Positions 8,596 through 18,342 of a DNA stretch of 64,000 nt are shown one piece after another. This stretch comes from CAZZCN01 sp964652975 (lineage in GTDB: Bacteria; Bacillota; Clostridia; Saccharofermentanales; UBA5734). The stretch's first letter is position 1; every line of letters begins with the position of its first letter. Location: contig CAZZCN010000004.1 in NCBI GenBank assembly GCA_964652975.1, forward strand, positions 1 to 64,000. Reading direction: 5' to 3'. The translations under genes were made by a program, and so were the position numbers. The notes beneath the pieces are model-generated. The model saw only the letters and a program-made list of their open reading frames with translations. It had not been told where the DNA came from and did no database searches.

Positions 8596-9788
8596 AAGTT
8601 CTGTTTATCAATACCGTAGATGGTCGCGGAAGTACAGGGAATATTATAAGGGAAATTGGTGCTGCGATTGAAATTAAAGGCCATGAATATAAAGTTGCAT
8701 ACGGGCGGTTCAACAGTTTGGATGCTACTCACGCCTATCGAATTGGAAACAATATAAATGTCAGCATGCATGCGGCTTTCTCTAAAATTACCGACAAAAC
8801 AGGATTCTATTCTAGTGCAGCTACACATAGGTTTGTCCGGTTTATAAAAAAGTACAAACCAGACATTATCCATTTACATAATTTGCACGGATATTATATC
8901 AATGTAAAGCTTCTATTTCACTACTTAAAGACTGAATACACTGGGAGGGTGATATGGACACTTCATGATTGCTGGTCATTTACAGGCCACTGTGCTTATT
9001 ATTCTGCACAGAATTGTAATAAATGGAAAACTGGGTGTCATCACTGCGAACTGAAGAAGAATTATCCATCATCGCTATGCTTTGATAGGTCTAGAAAAAA
9101 TTATGCGGACAAGAAAAATTCTTTTCAGGGACTTCTGGGTATGAAAATAGTTACCGTTTCAGAATGGCTGGCCAGCGAAGTTCGAAAGTCGTTTTTAAAT
9201 GAATATTATATTTGCACAATATACAATGGAATTAACACTGCATTGTTTCATCCAGTAGAAATAAATATTCGAGAAAAACTTAAAATTGGGTTGACCACAA
9301 AACTTGTTCTTAGCGTTTCTGATGGTTGGAATGAACGAAAAGGTTTTGGTGATATCTGCAAAATTGCAGCTTTAAAAATAGATTACACTTTTCTAGTTGT
9401 AGGAGTAGATAAGAAACTGACTGGTGTTTTGCCATCAAATGTGATTGTTATTTCGCGATTATTGAATAAAGACGAACTTGTAGCCGTTTATAGCACAGCT
9501 GATGTGTTCATTAACCCCTCTCGTGAGGAGACGTTCGGTCTTGTAACAGCCGAGGCGTTGGCCTGCGGTACTCCAGTTGTCGTTTATAATACAACAGCTT
9601 GTCCCGAAATTCCAGATTGTTCCTGTGGGATTATCGTAAAATGCTTTGATTGGGTAGAGATGGCGAAAGCTGTGACCCATATCATAGAATCTAATGCATA
9701 TAAACAAGAAGACTGTCGTAGAAGGGCTGAGGCTTGTTTTAATATGAAACATATGACAGACAAGTATTGCAAACTATATGAAGAATGA
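8592..9788 (+). CDS. Glycosyltransferase family 4 (colanic-acid type)
   Basis: A 398-residue GT4 enzyme resembling WcaC-like colanic-acid glycosyltransferases. Indicators are the N-terminal NTVDGRGSTGNIIREIG, IIHLHNLHGYYIN, the WTLHDCWSFTGHCAYY segment, a cysteine-rich CHHCELKK region, and the donor-site SREETFGLVTAEALACGTPVVVY with its EX7E motif. It adds a sugar to the lipid-linked repeat unit on the cytoplasmic side of the membrane. The start overlaps the previous stop (ATGA). Confidence 0.93.
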   Translation: MKVLFINTVDGRGSTGNIIREIGAAIEIKGHEYKVAYGRFNSLDATHAYRIGNNINVSMHAAFSKITDKTGFYSSAATHRFVRFIKKYKPDIIHLHNLHGYYINVKLLFHYLKTEYTGRVIWTLHDCWSFTGHCAYYSAQNCNKWKTGCHHCELKKNYPSSLCFDRSRKNYADKKNSFQGLLGMKIVTVSEWLASEVRKSFLNEYYICTIYNGINTALFHPVEINIREKLKIGLTTKLVLSVSDGWNERKGFGDICKIAALKIDYTFLVVGVDKKLTGVLPSNVIVISRLLNKDELVAVYSTADVFINPSREETFGLVTAEALACGTPVVVYNTTACPEIPDCSCGIIVKCFDWVEMAKAVTHIIESNAYKQEDCRRRAEACFNMKHMTDKYCKLYEE

Positions 9789-11079
9789 AAAAATGCTTAA
9801 TATAATTTTTTTAGTCGGAACGTATCTACCAAATCCTTCTCCAAACGGAAGAATAGCTGATGTTATCGTTAATGAACTTACGGAATTCTGTAAGATTACG
9901 GTTGTTGCAGCAAAAAGTGAATATGGTCAGACCACTTTTGAGGAATCGGATAATGTTTGTATCATACGGATTGCGGATCACAGTGCGTGTCTGCACACAT
10001 TAATAACAGAACGGATACGCGAATCCAGTGGAGTGACAAGTATATTCTGGAAATATGTATTATTTTGTAAACGCGCACTTTTTAAGGTTCCCAGATACTT
10101 TCGATGCCATAGCTATTCCTACTTACTTACTAGAAAATATCAAAGGGCTACAGACAGAATCATTCATCATGAAGATATAGATGCGCTGATTCCTGTATCA
10201 GCACCACATGAAGCTATGGCAGCAGCACTAAAAATTATTAAAAAGCATCCAGAAATTAATTTGATTCCGTATCAGCTTGATAGGTTCGCTAACGCCATAT
10301 GTCTGTATGACAATCCTATAACAAAGAAAATTATAATGAAAAACAACATTTCGTTTGAGTATGAACTGATATCTGCGTCGAAACATTATTTTCTACTATT
10401 TCCAATCTACTCCCATTTCAATGATGATCCGTTATTCTTTGATGTGATTGAAAAGATGACACCTACAGAACATCCTTTGGTGCGAAAAATCAGACAGGTA
10501 GATGATAAGTACAGATTCAGAAATACAGATAAGATTCATATGGTTTATGCTGGATCTCTTGATAAGACATTAAGAAATCCCGAGTATTTACTAAAAATGT
10601 TCTTTATTCATCAAGCGGAGTTGTCCGAAGTTGCACTGGAATTATTTACTTTTGGAAATTGTCAGGAAATGATTCAGACTTATGTAAAAATTCTACCTGA
10701 GCTGATTCACGATAACGGCAAGGTGTCTGCACAAATACTGGAATCGGTACTATATAACGCCGATCTTATACTGACAATTGGGAACCGTTCGGACAAAGAG
10801 GTCCCAAGTAAACTGTTTGAGTATCTATCCTACGGTAAACCCATAGTCCATCTTTATTATTCCACCAGTGATGCATATATCTACTATCTTGAGCGGTATC
10901 CCTATGCACTTTTATTAAATATGGAGGATAAAAGTATGGAGAAAAACGCATTGAAATTGGCAACTTTTATACATGATGTTGCAGGAAAGACGGTAAAATC
11001 TGACGCGGTTATTTCTCTTTATAAGGAATGTACCTCAAACTATGTATCACAGATGTTCCAGAAGGAACTAATGGAGTAA
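9778..11079 (+). CDS. Glycosyltransferase-like protein
   Basis: A 433-residue protein with a GT-B-like layout but weak conservation: NIIFLVGTYLPNPSPNGR at the N-terminus, IHMVYAGSLDKTLRNPEYL at the start of the second domain, and SDKEVPSKLFEYLSYGKPIV as donor loop. PSKLFEYLSYGKPIV is typical of GT4-like transferases. It overlaps the previous gene by 11 bases if ATG 9778 is used; ATG 9793 is an alternative, and neither has a strong ribosome-binding site, so re-initiation is likely. Sugar specificity unknown. Confidence 0.8.
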   Translation: MKNEKMLNIIFLVGTYLPNPSPNGRIADVIVNELTEFCKITVVAAKSEYGQTTFEESDNVCIIRIADHSACLHTLITERIRESSGVTSIFWKYVLFCKRALFKVPRYFRCHSYSYLLTRKYQRATDRIIHHEDIDALIPVSAPHEAMAAALKIIKKHPEINLIPYQLDRFANAICLYDNPITKKIIMKNNISFEYELISASKHYFLLFPIYSHFNDDPLFFDVIEKMTPTEHPLVRKIRQVDDKYRFRNTDKIHMVYAGSLDKTLRNPEYLLKMFFIHQAELSEVALELFTFGNCQEMIQTYVKILPELIHDNGKVSAQILESVLYNADLILTIGNRSDKEVPSKLFEYLSYGKPIVHLYYSTSDAYIYYLERYPYALLLNMEDKSMEKNALKLATFIHDVAGKTVKSDAVISLYKECTSNYVSQMFQKELME

Positions 11080-11081
11080 TA

Positions 11082-12341
11082 ATGGAAATACAGAAACAAA
11101 AAAAAATTATCATTGCTCATCCAATGCAGCAACATTCTTATCATAGCGCAGAAGAACTAGAAAAGAGAGGAATGCTGGATGTCTATCTGACAACTATTTA
11201 TTATGATTCGAATAAATTTATTTATCGTATTCTAAGTAGTGTTTTGAAAAAAAATCTGCTGGCCAGCATGATGGGGAAACGGAATCCGTTGTTGGACAGC
11301 AGAGTAAAGACATCCTGTTCAATACTAGGCTTCTTTTACCTTTACTTAATTCGATATGACCGACAAAGATTACTGATTCCTACAGTTTACAGGTTACTTG
11401 TCAATAGCTTCGGACGGCATGTTGTGAGCATCTGTAAAAAGAAAAAGCCGGATGTACTTATTATGTATGATTCAACAGCGTATTCCTGTTTCAAAAAAAT
11501 TAAAAGATTAAACCTACCTATTATATGCATTTTGGAGATGAGTAGTATCCCTGTGTCTGATATTCGGAACATTTTACTAAAAGATACTGTAACCGTGGAA
11601 GGTTTTCATGAGACCGTTCAAAAACGGCTGAAAACTTTTGGCAAAATAAATAGCTGGATGGGGGAGGAAGAAATTCGATTAGCAGATTTTATAATTACTG
11701 CTAATTCCTTTTGCCACAATCTACTAATAAGCAGAGGAAAACCAGAAGAAAAATTGAAAATTGCAATGCTTGGAATTGACCATACACATTTTTCTCATAA
11801 TGTTCGAAAAGCAATAGATTCAAATGCACCAGTGGTTTTTCTTTACGTTGGTAGTATCGAGGGTTCAAAAGGTACACATCACTTGCTAAATGCATTAAAA
11901 AAAATACCTAATGCAAATATCATAGTTCAATTAATAGGTGACAATAAAACTAGCATTGATTTGGAAGCATATGATAGTCGGATTGAGTTTCACGGTACTG
12001 TTCCTCATGCTAGAATGCCAGAAATATATGCTAAAGCAGATGTGTTCATTACGACCTCTTTGTTTGAGGGTTTTTCACTTGTTCTGGTCGAGGCTATGTC
12101 ATGTGGACTTCCGGTGATTGCATCGAAAAACTCTATCGCAGCTGACATCATTGAGAATGGTATGGAAGGTTTTCAGGTATGTCCTTCAGATGAAGAAAGT
12201 ATTGCTAGGTCTATAGAATGGTTTGTGTATAACAGGGATAAAATTCCAATTATGGGTAGCAACAGTGAACGAAAAACTAGAAATCTGACATGGGTAGAAT
12301 ATGGAAACCGATTGGCTGATATTTTATCGGAGGTAGAATGA
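11082..12341 (+). CDS. Glycosyltransferase family 4
   Basis: A 419-residue GT4 transferase. The C-terminal domain is canonical: FLYVGSIEGSKGTHHLLNAL, FHGTVPHARMPEIYAKADVF and TSLFEGFSLVLVEAMSCGLPV, the last carrying the EX7E donor motif. The N-terminal half is divergent, as usual for acceptor domains. ATG 11082 was chosen because GGAG precedes it by five bases; an upstream in-frame ATG at 11028 would lie inside the preceding gene. The stop overlaps the next start (ATGA). Confidence 0.92.
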   Translation: MEIQKQKKIIIAHPMQQHSYHSAEELEKRGMLDVYLTTIYYDSNKFIYRILSSVLKKNLLASMMGKRNPLLDSRVKTSCSILGFFYLYLIRYDRQRLLIPTVYRLLVNSFGRHVVSICKKKKPDVLIMYDSTAYSCFKKIKRLNLPIICILEMSSIPVSDIRNILLKDTVTVEGFHETVQKRLKTFGKINSWMGEEEIRLADFIITANSFCHNLLISRGKPEEKLKIAMLGIDHTHFSHNVRKAIDSNAPVVFLYVGSIEGSKGTHHLLNALKKIPNANIIVQLIGDNKTSIDLEAYDSRIEFHGTVPHARMPEIYAKADVFITTSLFEGFSLVLVEAMSCGLPVIASKNSIAADIIENGMEGFQVCPSDEESIARSIEWFVYNRDKIPIMGSNSERKTRNLTWVEYGNRLADILSEVE

Positions 12342-13513
12342 AGAAGATATTATTTTTTAATCATGCATCAGAGATTGGCGGCGCTGGAATGTGTTTTTTA
12401 CACCTTATGCTGGCTATTGATAAAAGTAAATATGATGTAGTTGTCTATTGCTCCGGCGGGGATTCCCCAATTATATGTAGGCTAGAGGAAATGCATATTA
12501 GAGTTATAAGAGCAGTAGGGTCACCTGTTCCGTTTGCACATTTCAATGGCGGAACATATCAGGTCTGGTCAAAAACATTTTTAAATAATATTAAAAAAGT
12601 TATATTGGACAGAAAACGCTGTATAAAGGTGATTGCAGAGGAAAAACCTGATATTATTGCGGTAAACAGCATGACACTTTTCTGGATTGGAAAGCTTGCC
12701 AAAAAATATGGAGCCAAAACAGTATGTTTTCATAGAGAAACCTTCGCCCATGGACTCTTCGGATGTAGAACCTCATTTATAAAACAACAGCTTGACTGCT
12801 ATTTTGACCGCATTGCCTTCATATCCAACTATGATATGAAGGCAACTGACCTTCACAGGGCAAAAGGATTTGTCATACATGATAAGGTGGATTTGGAGGC
12901 ATACGATGCAGTGGATGAAAAAGAGGCTCGAAAAACGCTTAATCTTGATTCAGAACATATTTATGGGTTGTATGTTGGTGGTTATTCAAAATTAAAGGGA
13001 TTCCATATCTTAATGGATGCAATTGCAGATATACAGGATCCGCGCTTACGGATTATAGTGATAGGATGTTCTCGTGAGGATATTGAAAAAAATGGTACGA
13101 AGCATGCACATCTTATATTTAAAGCATATGACCGATGCAGAAATTTTGAGCATGTTCTTTTTTATCCTATTTCCAATCAGATACAACTATTCTTCAAGGC
13201 TTGTGATTTTGTTATCGTTCCGTCGACATTGGCTCATCAGGCGCGTCCGATTTATGAAGCTGGAGCAGCAGGAAAACCTTTAATTATCAGTGACTATCCC
13301 AATTTGTATGAGTTTCTTACAGAGTATGGTATGAACTATATGTTTCCACCCAATGATTCTGCAATGCTAGGATTAAAAATAAATGAGCTTACAGCGGATC
13401 TGAACAGCGGTAAAGTTAAAGAGATGCTTATAAAAGCGCGTTATTTGACAGAAAAAAAGCATTCTTTAAAAACACTACAAGATGAAATGGATAAATTGTT
13501 TTATGAAATCTAA
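12338..13513 (+). CDS. Glycosyltransferase family 4
   Basis: A 391-residue GT4-like enzyme. It begins KKILFFNHASEIGGAG, a typical loop for acceptor binding, and has a recognisable second domain (GLYVGGYSKLKGFHILMDAI and ARPIYEAGAAGKPLIISDYP). The EX7E-type donor motif is partly degenerate (RPIYEAGAAGKP), seen in some GT4 members. It is the last of five consecutive GT-B-type genes and overlaps the polymerase gene that follows. Confidence 0.88.
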   Translation: MKKILFFNHASEIGGAGMCFLHLMLAIDKSKYDVVVYCSGGDSPIICRLEEMHIRVIRAVGSPVPFAHFNGGTYQVWSKTFLNNIKKVILDRKRCIKVIAEEKPDIIAVNSMTLFWIGKLAKKYGAKTVCFHRETFAHGLFGCRTSFIKQQLDCYFDRIAFISNYDMKATDLHRAKGFVIHDKVDLEAYDAVDEKEARKTLNLDSEHIYGLYVGGYSKLKGFHILMDAIADIQDPRLRIIVIGCSREDIEKNGTKHAHLIFKAYDRCRNFEHVLFYPISNQIQLFFKACDFVIVPSTLAHQARPIYEAGAAGKPLIISDYPNLYEFLTEYGMNYMFPPNDSAMLGLKINELTADLNSGKVKEMLIKARYLTEKKHSLKTLQDEMDKLFYEI

Positions 13514-14777
13514 GATCATGTATAATAAAAATAGCCTGACAGGTAACAGTAACTATTTTGTTGATTTTCTAGGCTTGTTGCTTATCTGGCGTGGGATGTT
13601 CGGCACCGTAATGTTAATAAACAACTTATTTTCAGCAAATGTGTATATTGCAGCTTATGTATGTTGGATAATATTTGCTACTGTGCGTCACATAAACTTT
13701 ATAAATAAAGTAATTGCTATTCTATGGCCGATGGCTTTGTTCGTATCTATTAATATTTTATTTGATATTGTTTTTGCAAGTGGAATTACACATGAAACAA
13801 TTAACAATATAAACGCATTCATTATGGCAACCATATTTTTGTATTATATAGAAGGAAATCTGAAATTTAAAAAGATTGCATTGCTAATAATTTTTATCGA
13901 TTTTGGGGTAATCATAGTTAACACTACGATTTTATTGCAGTCAACACCCAATCTGGTTCGAATGCTATCAACTCAGGATGGCCTTGAAAAAGTTGAAAAC
14001 ATTAGTATAATTGCAACATATGCAACGGTTTATTCGGTTGTAGCTTACATTGTCTTTCTGATATTCACACTAAAAAACATAGATAAAAAGTTTCTGAAAT
14101 TTGCTGCATTGATACTTATAGCACTATTGTTCTTCTTTGTTATCAAGTGTAGTCTGTTTATCGCGGTTGGATTGATTGCTATCGGTTTATTTATCCGTGT
14201 TTTTCCAGAACACAGGCAAAAAACAATAATTCTGATTGGTTTAGCTTGTCTCGTAATTTTACTGTTAAGGGTACCATTTGGTAATTTAATGTTACAAATG
14301 TCACATATGGAATTATGGGGTGATATACTTAAGGATAAATTTAATGATTTCGGTAATCTTTCCCTATATGGTTCATCCGGTGCTTACATGTCCGAAATGC
14401 GTTTTGAATTGTATCAAAGATCCATTAACACATTTCTGAATAATCCTTTCCTTGGAATTCATTCCATAGGAGAAACCAGTTATAGAATCGGTTACCACTC
14501 TGGCTGGCTTGATGGTTTTGCAAACTACGGTTTATTACGGTATCCATTCTACATTGCATTTATTATAGGACTTTATAAAATCGTTCGCGATGCAGTTTCT
14601 CCAAAATATCAATACGGAATAATGATAGTATTTTTAATATATGTATTGTTCGGCATGGTCAATCCAAACGTATTCCCGCAAATTTGGACGGTTATTTGTC
14701 TTGTAATTCCTTTCAGTATTTCAATTATTGATGATTACAATGAAAAAAACACAGTGGATAATCAGCTTGAAATTTAA
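13503..14777 (+). CDS. Wzy-like O-antigen/capsule polymerase
   Basis: An integral membrane protein of about 424 residues with ten or more hydrophobic segments. There is an extended extracellular-type loop around residues 260-340 (HMELWGDILKDKFNDFG..YQRSINTFLNNPFLGIHS); NPFLGIHS resembles the (N)PxxGxG/H loop of Wzy-type O-antigen ligase/polymerases. It should join lipid-linked repeat units on the outer face after flipping. The start is uncertain: ATG 13503 overlaps the glycosyltransferase stop, and ATG 13518 and 13482 are in frame. Confidence 0.78.
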   Translation: MKSKIMYNKNSLTGNSNYFVDFLGLLLIWRGMFGTVMLINNLFSANVYIAAYVCWIIFATVRHINFINKVIAILWPMALFVSINILFDIVFASGITHETINNINAFIMATIFLYYIEGNLKFKKIALLIIFIDFGVIIVNTTILLQSTPNLVRMLSTQDGLEKVENISIIATYATVYSVVAYIVFLIFTLKNIDKKFLKFAALILIALLFFFVIKCSLFIAVGLIAIGLFIRVFPEHRQKTIILIGLACLVILLLRVPFGNLMLQMSHMELWGDILKDKFNDFGNLSLYGSSGAYMSEMRFELYQRSINTFLNNPFLGIHSIGETSYRIGYHSGWLDGFANYGLLRYPFYIAFIIGLYKIVRDAVSPKYQYGIMIVFLIYVLFGMVNPNVFPQIWTVICLVIPFSISIIDDYNEKNTVDNQLEI

Positions 14778-14861
14778 CAAAATTAAATTGAACCAACCGT
14801 GATAAATCTATTAATAATTTCAAAATATCGGTAAAAATAAGAAAATAAATATATTAAATAG

Positions 14862-14898
14862 TATATTATACTGATATATTATACTGATATACTATATA
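14862..14898. repeat. 13-bp tandem repeat in an AT-rich spacer
   Basis: TATATTATACTGA occurs twice in tandem and is followed by a third degenerate copy, inside the 192-base gap between the polymerase and the first pyruvyl transferase. The region is very AT-rich and probably contains the promoter of the next gene group, although overlapping TATA-like elements prevent an unambiguous choice. Confidence 0.6.
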
Positions 14899-14969
14899 GA
14901 CAGTTAAATATTTATATAATACGTAAAACTTAAATTTCGGTTTAGAAAATTATAAGATAAGGATGAAAA

Positions 14970-16025
14970 ATGAAAATAGGTATTATTACGTTTCACTGGG
15001 CGATAAATTTGGGTGCAGTGATTCAGGCTTATGCATTACAAGAGGCCCTCGTGTCATTAGGACATAAAGTGGAAATAATTAATTATTTACCATGGAAGGT
15101 ACGGCTGAAGCGCATTAAGGGTATTATTTATCTAAGAAACACGGAGGACATAAGAAGGGAATACCATCTTCATCGATTTCGTAAAAACTGGTTAAAACTA
15201 TCAACTCTTTATTCTTCCAATAAAGTACTTTCCCGAAAGGTATTACCTTATGATACAATCGTCTGTGGAAGTGATCAGATATGGAATGAATGGTTTACGA
15301 TGAATGCAGAAGGTGGGCCAACCTCTGTATATTATCTTTCTTTTGTTGGGGAGGTGCGCAAAATAAGTTATGCGGCAAGCTTCGGTTCATCCAAAATAAA
15401 ACTAGAAATGGTGAATTATATCAAGCCTTTTTTACAGCGATTCGATGTTATTAGCATGAGGGAAAACAGTGGTGTCCAGATTATTAAAAATCTCGGACTT
15501 GAAGCTTCATTGGTTTGTGATCCGACGCTATTGTATGGTAGTGTGTTATATGAAAAAATTGCCAAACACGGTGTTATAGATGAGAATACTCTTTTTTCTT
15601 ATATACTACATGGAAAAAGCCATGTCGCCGATCAAGTCATTCAATATGTTGAGAACATACTAAAAATAGATAATAAAGACAGCATCTCAAACAGTATAGA
15701 GGAATGGCTAGGAAAAATATGCGATTCTGTATTTGTTGTTACCAATTCGTTTCATTGTGCAGTATTTTCAATTATTTTTCATACACCATTTGCGGTGGTT
15801 TCTGTTTCAGGCTTTGATATGGGAGATAGGCTCTTCACTCTACTAAATGCGGTAGGACTAAGTAACCGCTACGTGCAAAGTACCGAAGAACTTAAGAGTA
15901 TCAATCTTACAGAAATTGACTGGGACGATGTAGACCGGAGACGACAGGAATATTCTGACGTTTCATGGGACTTTTTAAAGAAAAACTTAATTAATGGAGG
16001 AAATTCAGATGAAATACCCTTTTGA
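14970..16025 (+). CDS. Polysaccharide pyruvyl transferase family protein
   Basis: A 351-residue protein of the polysaccharide pyruvyl transferase family (CsaB/WcaK/EpsO type), which adds pyruvate ketals from phosphoenolpyruvate to sugars in surface glycans; members with other glycan roles exist. Hallmarks are FHWAINLGAVIQAYAL at the N-terminus, CGSDQIWN (about 100), ISYAASFG (about 135), SMRENSGVQII and the C-terminal TNSFHCAVFS with its conserved Ser-Phe-His. The next gene starts within its last codons. Confidence 0.9.
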   Translation: MKIGIITFHWAINLGAVIQAYALQEALVSLGHKVEIINYLPWKVRLKRIKGIIYLRNTEDIRREYHLHRFRKNWLKLSTLYSSNKVLSRKVLPYDTIVCGSDQIWNEWFTMNAEGGPTSVYYLSFVGEVRKISYAASFGSSKIKLEMVNYIKPFLQRFDVISMRENSGVQIIKNLGLEASLVCDPTLLYGSVLYEKIAKHGVIDENTLFSYILHGKSHVADQVIQYVENILKIDNKDSISNSIEEWLGKICDSVFVVTNSFHCAVFSIIFHTPFAVVSVSGFDMGDRLFTLLNAVGLSNRYVQSTEELKSINLTEIDWDDVDRRRQEYSDVSWDFLKKNLINGGNSDEIPF

Positions 16026-16998
16026 AGTAGATGTATCAGTTTTACTTATTTTTTTCGCAAGGCCGGATCATTTTCAGCAAGTTTATGAACAGGTAAAAAA
16101 AGCGAGACCTTCTAGGTTGTTTCTTTATCAGGACGGCCCACGTGAGGATCGTCTCGACGATGAAGAAAACATCCAAAAATGTAGGGAAATTGTTGAAGAT
16201 ATTGACTGGGATTGCACGGTTTACCGTAATTTTCAGACGAAAAACATTGGCTGTGATCCTTCGGAGTATAATGCAATCAAGTGGGCCTTTTCAATATCAG
16301 ATAAATGTATCGTTCTTGAAGATGATGATGTACCAGATGTGACTTTTTTCCCGTTTTGTAAGGAACTGCTTGACCGCTATGAAAATGACGAGCGTATCAA
16401 TATGATTTGCGGTCTTAATTCAATCGGTGTAACGGAAAATGTTTCTACCAGCTATTTCTTCTGCAAATGCTCTTCCATATGGGGATGGGCAAGTTGGAAA
16501 CGCGTTATCGACAATTGGGCTATCGATTATGATTTCCTTGCCGACCAGGAAAGCATGATGCTTCTTAAGGATGCTCTTGAGAATTCATATCATGTGGAGT
16601 ATAAATATTTAATCAAGGACGCAATAAGGCATTCGGAAAGTGGCAAGGCTCATTATGAGTCAATACTTGCATGCTCTAGAAATATGCAGTCGCGTCTTAA
16701 TATTATTCCCACACGCAACTTAATTTCTAATACAGGTATTTCTGAAAATGCTACACACGGAGTTTCCAACATCGATTTGCTACCGAAAGGTATTAGACCA
16801 ATTTTTAATTCCAGACGCTATCCTATGGAGTTCCCACTTATACATCCTACTAATAGTTTTGTTATTGAAAATGTACAACATGCGAAAAAACATATGCGGT
16901 TGTTAGGAATTCGTCATCCTTTCATTAGAAAATTCAGGCAATACGAAGCCAAATACAGAAAACTGGTTTTTTTACTCAACCATGGTGAGAAGAAATAA
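16009..16998 (+). CDS. GT-A type glycosyltransferase
   Basis: A 329-residue protein that resembles GT-A nucleotide-diphospho-sugar transferases annotated as family 2-like. FARPDHFQQVYEQVKKARP opens a Rossmann-like domain, and CIVLEDDDVPD (about 95) is the acidic metal-binding DxD motif. IWGWASWKRVI is conserved in this subgroup. ATG 16009 was preferred over 15994 because GGAGGAAATTC is correctly placed before it. The stop overlaps the flippase start by one base (TAATG). Confidence 0.85.
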   Translation: MKYPFEVDVSVLLIFFARPDHFQQVYEQVKKARPSRLFLYQDGPREDRLDDEENIQKCREIVEDIDWDCTVYRNFQTKNIGCDPSEYNAIKWAFSISDKCIVLEDDDVPDVTFFPFCKELLDRYENDERINMICGLNSIGVTENVSTSYFFCKCSSIWGWASWKRVIDNWAIDYDFLADQESMMLLKDALENSYHVEYKYLIKDAIRHSESGKAHYESILACSRNMQSRLNIIPTRNLISNTGISENATHGVSNIDLLPKGIRPIFNSRRYPMEFPLIHPTNSFVIENVQHAKKHMRLLGIRHPFIRKFRQYEAKYRKLVFLLNHGEKK

Positions 16999-18293
16999 TG
17001 ATTAAGAAAGGGAAACTATTCGCCAACACGTCATGGATGTTAATGCAAAGTATCTTGACAATGCTTATTTCACTAATTATCGGTTCGATATCCGCAAGAT
17101 ATTTGGGACCGGAAAATTATGGAACTTTGAATTATGGCGCTTCAATTGTTGCATTATTTTCACCTATATGTACATTGGGATTACAAACAATTATTGTCAA
17201 TGAAATTGTTAAAAAGCCTGAGTGCGAGGGAGAAATTATATGCACAGCCTGTTTTATGAGAATTATTACGACAATATTTGCAATATTTGCAATTAATATT
17301 GTAGTCAGATTTTTAGAGCCGGAAAACGAACTATTACGTAACATGACTTTTCTACAGACTATCAATCTGATTATGCTTACATATGAGGTTTTCACTTATT
17401 GGTTTCAAGCAAAATTGCAAGCAAAATATATTATGTTTGCTATGGTTGCGTCCAGCATAATGGTTGGAATATGGAAAATAATATTATTGATGAACCGTGC
17501 TTCTGCAGTATGGTTTGCTCTTTCAACGACCATTCAGTCGGCTGTCATCCTTATGATACTTATATTCTTTTTTTTGAAGCTATTTGAAGGTAAATTGAAG
17601 GTGTCATGGGAAAGAGGTAAGGAACTTCTGGGAAGAAGCTATCATCTAATTCTATTTAGCATAGGAGTTATTATTTATGGTCAGATTGACCGCATTATGA
17701 TCGGTCGAATGCTGGGAGATACAGCGGTAGGATACTACTCAGCGGCATATACAATAGCTACAATCTGGTATTTCATTCCCAATGCTCTTGTTAATTCTTA
17801 TCGACCGCACATTTACGAAGCGGATAATGAAATAGGTTATGACAAACGCACAAAAGAGTTATCATTCATTATAATTATTATTGGACTTCTTGCGGGTGTT
17901 GGATTTACCATCGCGGGCAAGCTGATACTTCTTATTCTTTATGGATCACAGTATATGCCAGCAATGTCTTCACTTCTGGTTATGGGTTGGGTGGGTCTGT
18001 TTGCTCAGTTGGCTGCTTCACAGTCTGTTTGGCTGATAGGCAAGGATTATCAAAAATATATGACAATTTTTGCTCTGTTTGGAGCACTAGTAAACGTGAT
18101 TTTCAATTTTATACTTATACCAATAGTCGGCATAGTGGGTGCTTCTCTGGGAACATTACTCGCACAGATATTAGTTCAACTAATCGGACCATTGCTCTTC
18201 AAGAAGACACGTAGATGCGTTTTTCTTACACTACAATCCTACAAATCCGCACCGGAACTGTATAAAAAATGTAAAGCTTTCGTTTCTAGATAA
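16998..18293 (+). CDS. Wzx-type polysaccharide flippase
   Basis: A 431-residue membrane protein with about twelve hydrophobic segments. The N-terminal SISARYLGPENYGTLNYG and central DRIMIGRMLGDTAVGYYSAAY are diagnostic of Wzx/MATE-like repeat-unit flippases. It moves undecaprenyl-diphosphate-linked repeat units across the membrane for the Wzy-type polymerase encoded upstream. Together with the initiating transferase these make a complete Wzx/Wzy pathway core. Confidence 0.95.
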   Translation: MIKKGKLFANTSWMLMQSILTMLISLIIGSISARYLGPENYGTLNYGASIVALFSPICTLGLQTIIVNEIVKKPECEGEIICTACFMRIITTIFAIFAINIVVRFLEPENELLRNMTFLQTINLIMLTYEVFTYWFQAKLQAKYIMFAMVASSIMVGIWKIILLMNRASAVWFALSTTIQSAVILMILIFFFLKLFEGKLKVSWERGKELLGRSYHLILFSIGVIIYGQIDRIMIGRMLGDTAVGYYSAAYTIATIWYFIPNALVNSYRPHIYEADNEIGYDKRTKELSFIIIIIGLLAGVGFTIAGKLILLILYGSQYMPAMSSLLVMGWVGLFAQLAASQSVWLIGKDYQKYMTIFALFGALVNVIFNFILIPIVGIVGASLGTLLAQILVQLIGPLLFKKTRRCVFLTLQSYKSAPELYKKCKAFVSR

Positions 18294-18342
18294 ATATTTT
18301 AATTTTGATAGAAATACATATAAGTTTAGGGAAGGAGTCAAA